Virus record (IMG/VR): IMGVR_UViG_3300047353_000032
Location: 1-21,264 of that record
From: a virus
Reading direction: 5' to 3' (one strand)
Length of the DNA: 21,264 nucleotides
In this document: positions 11,573-19,571 of the stretch, piece by piece
Layout of the letters: every line of letters starts with the position of its first letter
Position numbering within the stretch: the stretch's first letter is position 1
Program-made: the position numbers and the translations under genes
The notes under the pieces: generated by a model
The model's input: only the letters and a program-made list of their open reading frames with translations
Databases searched by the model: none
What the model was told of the DNA's origin: nothing

Positions 11573-13858
11573 TTAAACCTCTCTACATTGTACTGAAACT
11601 TTCCCTACCTGTCGTTTCAGATTTGTTATTATAAATTTTTTCCCTGACCAAGCATCTTTAAATAATCTTGTAGGCATAGCAACAAAACTATCAAAGGTGT
11701 CTGATATCTCATTAAATGGACTTCCAAGTTCTTCAAAGGTAATCTCTCCAAAGTCTATGTAATCTCCAACTTGTAGCATTCCATATTTTTCAGGATTTAC
11801 TAAAGTTGCATTTACTGTAGTTTTATAATCCCCAAAAATACTTTCTCTAAAGTTAATCCAACTGGAATTTCTTGATCCTACCACATCTGCTACTGCATCA
11901 TATACTAAATCAAGATTGACTTCTTGTTTTTGAATATCTGCATCACCAAAAATAGTAGTATGAGTAGATGCCTGAAAAGTATCTTGTAGTATATATTCAT
12001 TTTCTGCAGGGTGTTTTTTGTAATTAATTAATAACCTGGTTTCTAAGTCTTGTGCCGAAGTAATACCCAATTCATATCCACTTATATCGTTTTGACTTAA
12101 ATCAACATTAGCAGTAACACTATCTTCTATAGTAAAGTATCGTAATCCTGATACACCACTTATTGCAGTTTGTTGTGCTTGTGGACTAAACTCAAAAAAG
12201 AAACAACCCTCATATTGTAATTGTTCCATAATACTTTCTAAGGATTCTTTTTCATCTAAAGCTAATCGTGTTTTCCAATGTGTTGATGTTGGAGATGTTG
12301 TAGTAGAATCTCTTAGTTCTGCTACTGTTTTAAATCCTGAATTTTCAATATCAGTATCTCCAGTAAAATCAGTTATATTGATTATGCTATGTAATAATTC
12401 TCTATGGATTGCTACTGGATTATCTAAATCTCCAATAGTCGTTGCAGTAGTATGTTCTGTAAATCCAGGTGTTACAATATCTCTACCTAAATATACTTTT
12501 TCAATCCCTGCATTAAATTCTTGTGATGCAATAGGTTCATTAGCTAAATCATTGGTTGCAGTAATAGTTAAAAACATATTACTTAATACTAATTCAAAAT
12601 TGCTATAATCTACATCATCACCTTCTGCATTAAATCTAAAACTCAAATATAATTCATCAGGTAAGGCATTATTTTCTAATATGCTTGCAATATCTGTTGA
12701 TGATGGTAAAGCTACATCACTTCTATCTACCTTATCACCACTTGAAGAAGTTCCTACCAATTCTATATCTCCACTTGATGAACCAAAACTTCCACTTAGT
12801 GCATCTGATAAATTAAAGAATGCCCCATCAGTTCCACTTGGACTACCAGTTATGGTTTGACTATATGTACCTGACAACCCTAATGTGATTGCAGTAATTT
12901 TACCAGTTACTTGTGGCATTTCTAATTTAAACACTACTCCTTTTGATTCACTTCCAAAACCTGCTGTATTAGCATAGGTAGCATTGTTACCTGTATTGCC
13001 ATTATAAGCATTATCAAGACTTCCTGAAGTTAAACTTACACCACTTCCAACAATAGTTGCAGTTACATCATCAGGCAACATCTTAAATTGTCTTGTCATT
13101 AATGTTGGTACTTTTAAGACTTTGACACTATCTACTGTTGCTATGGTAGGTTCAGTATTGATTAATTCTACAAATCGCTTCATCCCCTTATCATAAAACT
13201 CTAATTTATCTGAACCACTTGTACCTTCAGGAATAATGTACATAAAATCTTTACCATCATTTTTAAGAAAAGGACAAGCATAGACATCTTGACCATTGAC
13301 AAATTCAGTATTAGCAGTATAGTCCCCATAAACCAAAGGGACTATCTTATTATTGTATTGAGGATTGTCTGCATTTACACTTCTGCCTTGTGGGATAGAC
13401 ACATTCTGGAATGGTCTGTTAGATATGACATTCAATACAATCGTATTATTTCTATAACCAAAACTTGATACTTTACCACTAAAGATTTGTAAAGCATTAT
13501 TAGCAGTATCATCTCCATCTATTTGAGATAATACATTTACATGACCATTAATATATTCATTTCCTAATAATTCTAATAAGGTCGTTCCATCTAAATCTAT
13601 ATTGGCTATGTTTAAGGTAATATTACCAGTTTTAGTGGTAAACCCTTTTAGATCAAGTGAATAAGATATGCTTGGCTTGTTGAGGATCGCAGGATAATAG
13701 TTTATGCTATTATAGGTAGTAGCAGAAAAACTAAATGTTAAATCAGGGGTATTAGTTGTTAAGATACTCGCATTATTATTTTTAAATATCTGCACTAACC
13801 AGTTTTCAGTCATGGTTGGTGATAGCTTTGATTCATAGTTTGAATTAACAAAACTCAT
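11573..13858 (-). CDS. Large tail-tip / baseplate hub-like protein
   Basis: At 761 residues this is the largest protein here. The N-terminal 170 residues (MTENWLVQIFKNN, SISYSLDLKGFTTKTGNITLNIANID, NKIVPLVYGDYT) resemble the start of phage tail hub proteins that build on the tail tube. A Ser/Thr/Gly-rich middle (about 280-430) may be an inserted beta domain. The C-terminal third (about 480-761) has mixed alpha/beta features (SLESIMEQLQYEGCFFFEF, NATLVNPEKYGMLQVGDYIDFG) that fit the rest of a hub. It starts at an ATG behind TAGGAG and overlaps the preceding stop (ATGA). The position downstream of tape measure supports tail tip; the exact subfamily is not certain. Confidence 0.75.
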   Translation of the reverse strand: MSFVNSNYESKLSPTMTENWLVQIFKNNNASILTTNTPDLTFSFSATTYNSINYYPAILNKPSISYSLDLKGFTTKTGNITLNIANIDLDGTTLLELLGNEYINGHVNVLSQIDGDDTANNALQIFSGKVSSFGYRNNTIVLNVISNRPFQNVSIPQGRSVNADNPQYNNKIVPLVYGDYTANTEFVNGQDVYACPFLKNDGKDFMYIIPEGTSGSDKLEFYDKGMKRFVELINTEPTIATVDSVKVLKVPTLMTRQFKMLPDDVTATIVGSGVSLTSGSLDNAYNGNTGNNATYANTAGFGSESKGVVFKLEMPQVTGKITAITLGLSGTYSQTITGSPSGTDGAFFNLSDALSGSFGSSSGDIELVGTSSSGDKVDRSDVALPSSTDIASILENNALPDELYLSFRFNAEGDDVDYSNFELVLSNMFLTITATNDLANEPIASQEFNAGIEKVYLGRDIVTPGFTEHTTATTIGDLDNPVAIHRELLHSIINITDFTGDTDIENSGFKTVAELRDSTTTSPTSTHWKTRLALDEKESLESIMEQLQYEGCFFFEFSPQAQQTAISGVSGLRYFTIEDSVTANVDLSQNDISGYELGITSAQDLETRLLINYKKHPAENEYILQDTFQASTHTTIFGDADIQKQEVNLDLVYDAVADVVGSRNSSWINFRESIFGDYKTTVNATLVNPEKYGMLQVGDYIDFGEITFEELGSPFNEISDTFDSFVAMPTRLFKDAWSGKKFIITNLKRQVGKVSVQCREV

Positions 13859-14244
13859 GTATATCTCCTAATTCGTTTCGTAGTTTTCTTGGAATAACTT
13901 GCTGATTGTTTTCCCTTTTTTGTTGCTGCTCTTTTCTTTCTTGTTTCATAAGCATATTGTGATGAACTCATAGACTTAATTAGTCTTTCAGGTAGATATC
14001 TTTCACCAGTCTTTGATGATTTCTTTCCTGACTTGGTAGTCCATTTTTGTTTAGTCCACCTTGAAAGAGATTTAGCTGCTTTAGTTTTACCACCTCTATA
14101 TCCACCACCTGCTTTTTTATAAGCTTTGGCAAGAAGTTGAGATTTTCTTGCAGACCATTGTCCTGGTCTACCACCTTTATTACCTCTCATGATACGATTT
14201 TTAATTCGTTCTCTTAGCTTAGGTTTGGTATAATGTTTTGCCAT
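13855..14244 (-). CDS. Basic protein resembling DUF5872-type proteins
   Basis: The protein has 129 residues and is extremely rich in Lys, Arg, Ser and Gly. The order of segments is KNRIMRGNKGGRPGQWSARK, then AKAYKKAGGGYRGGKTKAAKSL, WTKQKWTTKSGKKSS, TGERYLPERLIKSMSSSQYA and TRKKRAATKKGKQ. The combination GxW(S/T)ARK ... L..WT.Q.W.TKSGK ... TGERYLP...I...S...YA.TR.KR..TKKGKQ is, from memory, the pattern of a protein family (DUF5872) shared by phages and large eukaryotic DNA viruses, of unknown function. The start is a TAATG junction with the thioredoxin-like gene. Being so basic it may bind DNA or be packaged in the virion; that is inference. Confidence 0.8.
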   Translation of the reverse strand: MAKHYTKPKLRERIKNRIMRGNKGGRPGQWSARKSQLLAKAYKKAGGGYRGGKTKAAKSLSRWTKQKWTTKSGKKSSKTGERYLPERLIKSMSSSQYAYETRKKRAATKKGKQSASYSKKTTKRIRRYT

Positions 14245-14624
14245 TATCTAATAATCTCTTGTCTTATTTTATTTAAGATTTCTTCTTCTCTAAATTTCAT
14301 AGATAAGTCTGCTTCAAATCGTTTGACCTCTACTCCATACTCAAAGATAATAATAGTAGGTACTACTCTTATGTCCCATTCTTTTTGTATGACTGCACCA
14401 ATGTCTTTATTGGCAATATCTACATATCCAGTATAGCAATTCTGTAATTTCTCTAATGGTATTTTGTTAGCCCAATTCCAAGAAGCATTCACTTCTATGA
14501 CTGCACAAAACTCATTCTTCATTAATTGAATATCTTGAAAACTATCCAAAGATGCTGATTGTGAGTATAGCGATGAAGTAAATAATCCAAGCACCAATAG
14601 CCACATATTTATCAATTTTTTCAT
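14244..14624 (-). CDS. Exported thioredoxin-fold protein without the CxxC active site
   Basis: The protein has 126 residues. Residues 1-22 form a signal peptide (MKKLINMWLLVLGLFTSSLYS), with cleavage likely near Ser22-Gln. The rest follows a thioredoxin fold: a strand CAVIEVNASW, then NKIPLEKLQNCYTGYVDIAN, then WDIRVVPTIIIFEYGVEVKRFEA, where VVPT holds the cis-proline and the next strand pair is typical. Where thioredoxins have WCxxC, this protein has WNWAN, so both catalytic Cys are gone and the redox reaction is unlikely. It sits between a membrane protein and a basic protein in the late operon. Options are a periplasmic lysis helper, a chaperone or a virion part. The fold is inferred from the motif order. 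Confidence 0.65.
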   Translation of the reverse strand: MKKLINMWLLVLGLFTSSLYSQSASLDSFQDIQLMKNEFCAVIEVNASWNWANKIPLEKLQNCYTGYVDIANKDIGAVIQKEWDIRVVPTIIIFEYGVEVKRFEADLSMKFREEEILNKIRQEIIR

Positions 14625-14634
14625 AATTCATATC

Positions 14635-14931
14635 CTAATTGTTATTCATATTAAGTAGGGTTTCATTGATACTTCTTGTATCCTCTTTAATGTCATCTAC
14701 TTTATCTTCTAATTTCTCTACTTTTTCTTCAGTATTTAAAATTGAATTACGAATCATTTGATCCTTTAAATCATATTCTGTTCTACTGATTGGTGGTTCA
14801 GGTAATTGTTTAGCTTCCTCTATATCTGCTTGAAGATTAAACCATAGACCTACTACCATAAATATTGTTACAGCAATACTGATAAGTGTTTCAATACTGA
14901 ATGTAAATTTAGTTCCTTTACTTACTTCCAC
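14635..14931 (-). CDS. Membrane protein with N-terminal span and coiled coil
   Basis: The start is GTG at 14931 behind AAGGAG. The protein has 98 residues. A hydrophobic segment (ISIAVTIFMVVGLWFNL, about 17-33) is followed by a long charged coiled coil (RTEYDLKDQMIRNSILNTEEKVEKLEDKVDDIKEDTRSINETL). One span plus a coiled coil is seen in some phage holins and spanin-like or XhlA-like proteins, and the late-operon setting next to an exported protein makes a lysis role plausible. No endolysin is visible in the window, so this remains inference. Confidence 0.75.
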   Translation of the reverse strand: MEVSKGTKFTFSIETLISIAVTIFMVVGLWFNLQADIEEAKQLPEPPISRTEYDLKDQMIRNSILNTEEKVEKLEDKVDDIKEDTRSINETLLNMNNN

Positions 14932-14932
14932 T

Positions 14933-15052
14933 TTAATATCTCCTTAATTTTAGTTTTGGTTTTTTTAGTTTTTGTTTTATGCTTTTCTTTTTCATACCAA
15001 ATAGTTTTTTAGGTATGTATGCAAAAGCAGTTGATTTTGTTACATTGCTCAT
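14933..15052 (-). CDS. Small Lys-rich peptide, 39 residues
   Basis: The ATG at 15052 overlaps the stop of the tape-measure gene (ATGA) and the frame ends two bases before the GTG of the membrane-protein gene, so it exactly fills the gap. The peptide starts MSNVTKSTAFAYIPKKLFGM and ends in a basic stretch with about 13 Lys or Arg in 20 residues. It belongs to the set of very basic small proteins of this late operon. The function is unknown; DNA or membrane contact is possible. Confidence 0.65.
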   Translation of the reverse strand: MSNVTKSTAFAYIPKKLFGMKKKSIKQKLKKPKLKLRRY

Positions 15053-16608
15053 AAGTTTAATTTTTCTGCTCTCCTAATAGCAGGAATAATATGATCTACT
15101 ACTGTTTCATCTACTAATGGTGCAGATATATTTATTGTGATGTTGTTTCCACTACTTGTAGGACTTGGTAATGGTGTTACATCAATTCGTTCCATACCAC
15201 TTGCATTATCTCCTACTACTACTCCATTTCCAATAGGTAAGGTAGTTCTGCCTTTAGTTACAAAACTACCACCTGTTGCAAAAGAGGAAAATAAAGAATC
15301 TGTTACTTTACCAATCATTCCACCTGCCCCTGCAGCTACTGCAAGATTAATAGGGAATGGCAATGATTTCATAATACTTGAAATTAATCCTGCTTGTGCT
15401 TCAGCCACTTCTGCTTTTACTACTGATATACCTGCTTCTTTAGCAGATTGTCCTTGTAAGATTGCAGATTGTAAATTATTTTGTATTCTTTCTTTGTGTG
15501 CATCAGCTTCAAGTTTTTTTATAAATTCAATGCTTTTCTTTCTTCCTTCTTCGTGTTTTCCTATAATTCTATCAATTTCATCATAAGTTTCTTCTACTAT
15601 TTTCATATCAGGTAAAAACTCATCTTCATCAGGTATTAATGCTTGAAATGGAGAAACATTATCAGGGGAAAATTCCGATGGTTGCATTGGACCGACAAAG
15701 GTATCATAAGTAATTTTAATTTTTTGTTCTTCCCCAATGGAGTCAAATGCTTCTTGAAGTTTTGTAGGAAATCCTTTAATTCCTTCTATAACACCAGGAA
15801 TATTTTCTGACATAATTTGTAAACCTGATATACCATCTGTTAAAAAGTTTATAAAAGAAATACCAGGACCTTCCATAAATTCACCAAAAGCAATTTGTAA
15901 ATTTTCTATAGCAACATCTAATTGTGCAATAGAATCATTAGTATCTAACGATTCTTCTCCAAGATTAGCAACTTTACTTCTTACCGACTCCATAGTAGCA
16001 GTAATAAATGCTTGTTTTCTTTCTAAGTCAGTTAAAGATGCAACTGATTTCCCAGTAGCTAATGCCATCGCTTTATAAGCATCTTCTGCTTTGACAATAA
16101 TACCAAGATTATCTAACATAAGTCTTGATTGACGACCAATACCAGTTGTTAAACTTTCAATACCAAATAAGGTGTCTTTACCTACTGCCTTAGCAAGTCT
16201 TTGTGCCGAATCAATTAATTCTGCAAATTCATTTTCATTTTGAACGATACCAAGCAACATAGCATTATTTGCTTGAACCATTAAATCTATATCAGATACT
16301 GTGCCATTGGTTGCTTTTCTAAATTTTTCTAAAGATTGTTCATTTAGTCCAATTCCTTTACCAAGATTTGTAAATGCTTTTGTTAAAGAATCGGCTCTTG
16401 CTTTTAATACTAACGATTCTTTTGAATAATTTGCTAGTGCTTGAACTGCAAAAGCACTTACAATAGCCCCACCTAAACCTGCAAAACTTTTCTTTAATCC
16501 ATCGTTTTGCTTCTTTATATCTTTTTGTTCTTTTTCTACTTTGTTAAGTGCTTGAACAGCTTTTTTAACTTCGGCTTGAACTAATAATCTTATTTTTTTA
16601 TCTGCCAT
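15049..16608 (-). CDS. Tail tape measure protein
   Basis: The protein has 519 residues. The N-terminus is a charged helix with heptad-like pattern (VQAEVKKAVQALNKVEKEQKDIKKQNDGLKK), then a hydrophobic Gly/Ala segment (FAGLGGAIVSAFAVQALA, about 42-59). Helical stretches continue with the tape-measure-like phrases 'IGLNEQSLEKFRKATNGTVSDIDL' and 'NELID.AQ.LAKAVG' to about residue 240. A second Gly/Ala-rich stretch lies near 415-445, and a 'ATGGSF' tail follows, as in many tape measures. The gene follows the two tail chaperones, as expected. Tape length would imply a tail of about 75-80 nm (about 0.15 nm per residue, a rule of thumb). The ATG at 16608 overlaps the chaperone stop by 11 bp. Confidence 0.88.
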   Translation of the reverse strand: MADKKIRLLVQAEVKKAVQALNKVEKEQKDIKKQNDGLKKSFAGLGGAIVSAFAVQALANYSKESLVLKARADSLTKAFTNLGKGIGLNEQSLEKFRKATNGTVSDIDLMVQANNAMLLGIVQNENEFAELIDSAQRLAKAVGKDTLFGIESLTTGIGRQSRLMLDNLGIIVKAEDAYKAMALATGKSVASLTDLERKQAFITATMESVRSKVANLGEESLDTNDSIAQLDVAIENLQIAFGEFMEGPGISFINFLTDGISGLQIMSENIPGVIEGIKGFPTKLQEAFDSIGEEQKIKITYDTFVGPMQPSEFSPDNVSPFQALIPDEDEFLPDMKIVEETYDEIDRIIGKHEEGRKKSIEFIKKLEADAHKERIQNNLQSAILQGQSAKEAGISVVKAEVAEAQAGLISSIMKSLPFPINLAVAAGAGGMIGKVTDSLFSSFATGGSFVTKGRTTLPIGNGVVVGDNASGMERIDVTPLPSPTSSGNNITINISAPLVDETVVDHIIPAIRRAEKLNL

Positions 16609-17002
16609 TCTTTTCTACCTCATACTCTCTTATGGAGTTTAGTTCGTTATCTATAATTAAAAAATTATCTACAATAAATGAATCTGCTTCATCTAGACTT
16701 CTTGCTATCGGAATATTCAGATTTTTACTCATCTTATATTCTTTAATGGTTTCCCCTATCCAATCATGGTAAAGACATTTTGGATTGCAAAAAAGAGGTA
16801 ATATAAAATATAGGTTTCTACCCATAGAAAATTTAGAATCTTTGAATTTGTCAAACACTCTATCAATTTCCAATAATACATCTTTCTGATCCTTATATGT
16901 CTTTACTTTATTAGTGATTGGACTTTGTCTTTTATAAGGAAACTCTTTGTCGAAGTGTGGATAACCATAGTGGCTAAACCACACATACGACGACAAAGCC
17001 AT
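16598..17002 (-). CDS. Tail assembly chaperone, second frame (GT-like)
   Basis: The frame of 134 codons begins at 17002 with an ATG in a TAATG junction and lies in the -1 frame relative to the upstream 90-residue chaperone. A slippery A-AAA-AAA sits just before the upstream stop, so this part is probably mostly made as the C-terminal half of a fusion of about 225 residues, as in lambda gpG/gpGT. The product is aromatic-rich, with no recognisable motif. Position between a G-like protein and the tape measure gene is the main evidence. Independent translation from the ATG remains possible, since AAAAGG lies upstream. Confidence 0.8.
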   Translation of the reverse strand: MALSSYVWFSHYGYPHFDKEFPYKRQSPITNKVKTYKDQKDVLLEIDRVFDKFKDSKFSMGRNLYFILPLFCNPKCLYHDWIGETIKEYKMSKNLNIPIARSLDEADSFIVDNFLIIDNELNSIREYEVEKNGR

Positions 17003-17274
17003 TAGCCTTTTTTTGAAACATCTAAAAATTCACTTAGACATTTCGAAAGCAAAGCATCTACCTCACCCATTGTTAAGGGCTTATCTTTAGCAACATAATC
17101 ACTTTCTGATAAGCCACTTATCTTTTCTACAAATTCAAGACAATCATAGAACTTTTCGGTATCTACTTTACCAGTAGAATCTAAAGCCATCATTCTTAAT
17201 TTTTGTAGTTCTCGTTTTTCTTTGTAAGTAGGATTCTTCACTTCCCACTCTTTATCGAACATTTTAACCTTCAT
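17002..17274 (-). CDS. Tail assembly chaperone (G-like)
   Basis: The protein has 90 residues, small, acidic to neutral and helical, and sits between the tail tube and a frame-shifted partner upstream of tape measure. This is the standard place of the tail assembly chaperone that coats the tape measure during tail growth. The pattern KMFDKEWEVKNPTYKEKRELQKLRM at the start followed by helices and a conserved end (MGEVDALLSKCLSEFLDVSKKG) suits it. It starts at an ATG behind AAAGGAG. The last codons hold the slippery run used to make the longer fusion. Confidence 0.82.
   Translation of the reverse strand: MKVKMFDKEWEVKNPTYKEKRELQKLRMMALDSTGKVDTEKFYDCLEFVEKISGLSESDYVAKDKPLTMGEVDALLSKCLSEFLDVSKKG
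17008..17014 (-). other. -1 frameshift slippery site (A-AAA-AAA)
   Basis: Minus-strand codons read GAT GTT TCA AAA AAA GGC TAA. The seven A residues at 17014-17008 form A-AAA-AAA, a strong -1 slip site, six bases before the stop. A -1 slip gives AAA AAA AGG CTA ATG and continues in the frame of 16598-17002. The gene order matches the conserved G/GT frameshift of long-tailed phages. Confidence 0.82.
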
Positions 17275-17285
17275 GTTTTACTCCT

Positions 17286-18416
17286 TTACCAACTTGTGTT
17301 ACTTATACCATCACTAAATTCAAACTTAAATGCTGTTCCATTATGTACTCCACCTGTTGTAGTAGGTTGAATAACTTTAAATGGAATTGTAATTATAGCA
17401 CCTGTGTCTGCATTTAGATCATAATTCACAGCAGTTGAATATACTTCTGCAGTAATATTCATTTCACCTGCAGTAGATACTGTACCATCACCTTGTTGTA
17501 GTGTTAATGTAGCAGGAGTTCCACTTAAGAAATCCTGTAATACATTGTCAGCACTATCATTGTAGTTTCCATCATACATGAAAGAAATCTCTCCTGTGAT
17601 GTTTACTGATGGGACACCAAAAGCATAAGCTTCTGCATCGCCATTTGCATCTCTACCTACTCTTGCAACATTGTTTTCAAAAGTAAATGATACTGCAGTA
17701 ACAATAGCATCAGTTACTGATCCATTGACATCAAATTTTTTCGTATCAAAATATGATTCAATTTGTGTTGGTGCAGCACTCATTAAGTTTGGTGTTCCAG
17801 CTACTGTACCACCAGTTAATGTTTGTCCTACTTTAAATCCATCTGAACTTGCAAATCCTGAATAGAAAGTACCATTCAATAGTAATCTACCATCAGTCAT
17901 ATCAAAATTCATTGTTAATGATTGAAGTGTAGCACTTGAAATTAGTTTATCTTCTCCAGTTGCAGGTCCATACAATGCTATATCAAATAAACTCGGTATA
18001 CCATCTCCTACTGCACTTGCACTTGAACTTAAATCAGGTCTTGCAAGTGGTGCAGATGATGACGATTCTATTGTATGTACATAATTTGGTGAACTTCCTG
18101 ATTCTACATGGTCTTGTAATACATTAGCCAACAATCTTGATAATCCTGCTCTTTCTGCAGGAACTTCAAAATCAAGTGTTACAAATCCACCTTTTCTTGT
18201 TCTAAACTGATCAAAGTCAGTTTCAATCATACCTGCATTGTTGCTTCGTATCTCCCCTGATTCTACAAGATTGAGGACTGGGGCAGATACATTGATTACA
18301 GGTAGTAATTGATATGCTGTGTCAGTAGCTGCTGCATCTTCAAATGCAGTAACTGCTTTTTGTTTAATACCTATGGCATATTGGCTTTTACCATAGACTT
18401 TGGAACTTATAGCCAT
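17286..18416 (-). CDS. Major tail tube protein
   Basis: The protein has 376 residues, Ser/Thr/Gly/Ala-rich and almost all beta-strands. The segments IRSNNAGMIETDFDQFRTRKGGFVTLDFEVPAERAGLSRLLANVLQD (about 57-103) and TLQSLTMNFDMTDGRLLLNGTFYSGF (about 163-188) are typical of phage tail tube proteins, which stack in rings to form the tube. It is followed by the two tail chaperones and tape measure, the standard order. At this length it is larger than the minimal tube protein (about 150-250), so the C-terminal part may be an added surface domain. The ATG at 18416 follows GAGGAG. Confidence 0.82.
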   Translation of the reverse strand: MAISSKVYGKSQYAIGIKQKAVTAFEDAAATDTAYQLLPVINVSAPVLNLVESGEIRSNNAGMIETDFDQFRTRKGGFVTLDFEVPAERAGLSRLLANVLQDHVESGSSPNYVHTIESSSSAPLARPDLSSSASAVGDGIPSLFDIALYGPATGEDKLISSATLQSLTMNFDMTDGRLLLNGTFYSGFASSDGFKVGQTLTGGTVAGTPNLMSAAPTQIESYFDTKKFDVNGSVTDAIVTAVSFTFENNVARVGRDANGDAEAYAFGVPSVNITGEISFMYDGNYNDSADNVLQDFLSGTPATLTLQQGDGTVSTAGEMNITAEVYSTAVNYDLNADTGAIITIPFKVIQPTTTGGVHNGTAFKFEFSDGISNTSW

Positions 18417-18422
18417 TTGTTA

Positions 18423-18623
18423 TTACTCCTCTTTTTTAACTTTTTTCTTTTTAGGTTTGTTTTCTACTGGCTTGACTTGAACACCTAACGATTCAAATTC
18501 AGCCACATTTTCTTCACTTAATTCAACTTCTTTACCTTCTAACAATTCTCTAATCTTCTGATTAGGTGTATCTAAGTAAGATGGTTTTTGCAGTTGAAGT
18601 CCTTTAATGTGTTTATATTTCAT
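18423..18623 (-). CDS. Hypothetical late protein, 66 residues, Lys/Glu-rich end
   Basis: The ATG at 18623 shares bases with the stop of the tail completion gene (TAATG). The first 45 residues hold a short conserved-looking segment (KGLQLQKPSYLDTPNQKIRELLEG, then EVELSEENVAEFESLGV), and the C-terminus is a highly charged tail (NKPKKKKVKKEE). The order tail completion, small protein, tail tube occurs in many phages, but I recognise no family. Confidence 0.75.
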   Translation of the reverse strand: MKYKHIKGLQLQKPSYLDTPNQKIRELLEGKEVELSEENVAEFESLGVQVKPVENKPKKKKVKKEE

Positions 18624-19060
18624 TATGAAACCCCTTCATTTACATTACATTCAAAAGTCATTACAAATCGTTCTCTTTCTGTATCTTCTTCGTCTTTTTC
18701 ATAAATAATTTCAGATACATTTCCATTAAACCATTGATTGATATTTAATGCTTCTAAATCTCTATTATCAAAAAATATTCTTTTTACAAGTTCTGCTTTA
18801 TCAGTTAATCGTTGAATATTGGCTCTATTAAATTCAGAACCTGCATGAACTTGAAAACTTATTTCAGTTACATAAGTTCTAATATGTGCATTACTTGCAT
18901 AATCAACAAAAGTATCAGATATAGGTCTGATCAAGAAACTTTCTTGTCCCTTGTGTTCATCATAATACAAAGGGATACCTGGAATAGTTTGTTTGATAAG
19001 TTTTTGAATATTATCTATCACTCTACCTTTAAATATATTTTCAAATTCTACTCTTGCCAT
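18623..19060 (-). CDS. Tail completion / terminator-like protein
   Basis: The protein has 145 residues and sits between head-tail connector genes and the tail tube. The pattern starts with an N-terminal helix (FENIFKGRVIDNIQKLIKQTIPGIPLYYDE). Strands follow (ESFLIRPISDTFVDYASNAHIRTYVTEISFQVHAG), then a helix (NIQRLTDKAELVKRIFFDN), and a last strand (RERFVMTFECNVNE) closes the domain. This is the alpha-beta order of phage tail terminator or minor tail proteins (gpU-like). The call rests on gene order and fold pattern, not on a motif. The ATG is in a TAATG junction. Confidence 0.65.
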   Translation of the reverse strand: MARVEFENIFKGRVIDNIQKLIKQTIPGIPLYYDEHKGQESFLIRPISDTFVDYASNAHIRTYVTEISFQVHAGSEFNRANIQRLTDKAELVKRIFFDNRDLEALNINQWFNGNVSEIIYEKDEEDTERERFVMTFECNVNEGVS

Positions 19061-19197
19061 TATCCTTGTCCTCTACTTCTTTTTTTATAATATTTTGTAC
19101 TTGCTTTTGTACCATACTTGGTTCGTTTACTCATACCTTGTCTGGTTTTCTTTTTACCATTTCTTCTGACAATGTTTATATTACTTTTTCTTGCCAT
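19060..19197 (-). CDS. Small Arg/Lys-rich protein, 45 residues
   Basis: The ATG at 19197 has AGAGGG five bases upstream. The frame continues upstream to 19278, but that portion lies inside another gene and has no ribosome binding site. The peptide MARKSNINIVRRNGKKKTRQ and the rest has about 19 Lys or Arg in 45 residues. It overlaps the previous gene by 17 bp and the next gene by TAATG. The extreme charge suggests DNA or RNA contact, or a role inside the head; this is inference. Confidence 0.75.
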   Translation of the reverse strand: MARKSNINIVRRNGKKKTRQGMSKRTKYGTKASTKYYKKRSRGQG

Positions 19198-19513
19198 AAA
19201 CCCTCTTTTGTGATTTAGGTGGATTCTTTTTTCTACCACCTGCACTCCATAAGAACTTATCTGCCCAATATGCAGCACTTGATTTACCCTTAGCTATGTT
19301 TCTTCTATGTCTTGCTTTAAATGCTTTTCTTGCACCTGCAGAATAGTTATGTCCCATACCTTTAGCACCAAATCTAATCAGTTTGAGTTTATGCCCCACT
19401 TCTGTCAATACAACAGCTTTCTTCGTCTTATGGCTTGGTGTCATCTTCGGTCTATTGACTGCTTTTAAGCCATATCGTTTTAATAGTTTTTTCTTTCTAT
19501 CTAAATGTGCCAC
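19181..19513 (-). CDS. Basic late protein, 110 residues
   Basis: The start is GTG at 19513, sharing its G with the TAG of the 18-residue gene (TAGTG). The segment KLKLIRFGAKGMGHNYSAGARKAFKARHRRNIAKGKSSAAYWADKFLW (about 43-90) contains 'IRFG', 'KAFKARH' and 'AYW.....W', a combination I remember from small basic proteins of phages and cyanophages with no known function. The rest is Lys/Arg-rich. Neighbours are two even more basic genes, so a shared nucleic-acid-associated function is plausible. The family was not confirmed. Confidence 0.82.
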   Translation of the reverse strand: MAHLDRKKKLLKRYGLKAVNRPKMTPSHKTKKAVVLTEVGHKLKLIRFGAKGMGHNYSAGARKAFKARHRRNIAKGKSSAAYWADKFLWSAGGRKKNPPKSQKRVYGKKK

Positions 19514-19569
19514 TATTTTTTCTTACCTTTTTTCTTTTTCTTTTTCTTTTTTCCTTTATGATAAGGCAT
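19513..19569 (-). CDS. 18-residue polylysine peptide
   Basis: The ATG at 19569 is preceded by AAAAGGAGATAAAG, an ideal Shine-Dalgarno at good spacing, right after the stop of the connector gene. The peptide is MPYHKGKKKKKKKKGKKK: 12 of 18 residues are Lys. Its TAG shares the G with the GTG of the next gene, so a ribosome passing through could feed that gene. A short polylysine run may also slow the ribosome, or the peptide could bind DNA. The ribosome binding site and exact fit between two genes are the evidence. Confidence 0.7.
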   Translation of the reverse strand: MPYHKGKKKKKKKKGKKK

Positions 19570-19571
19570 CT

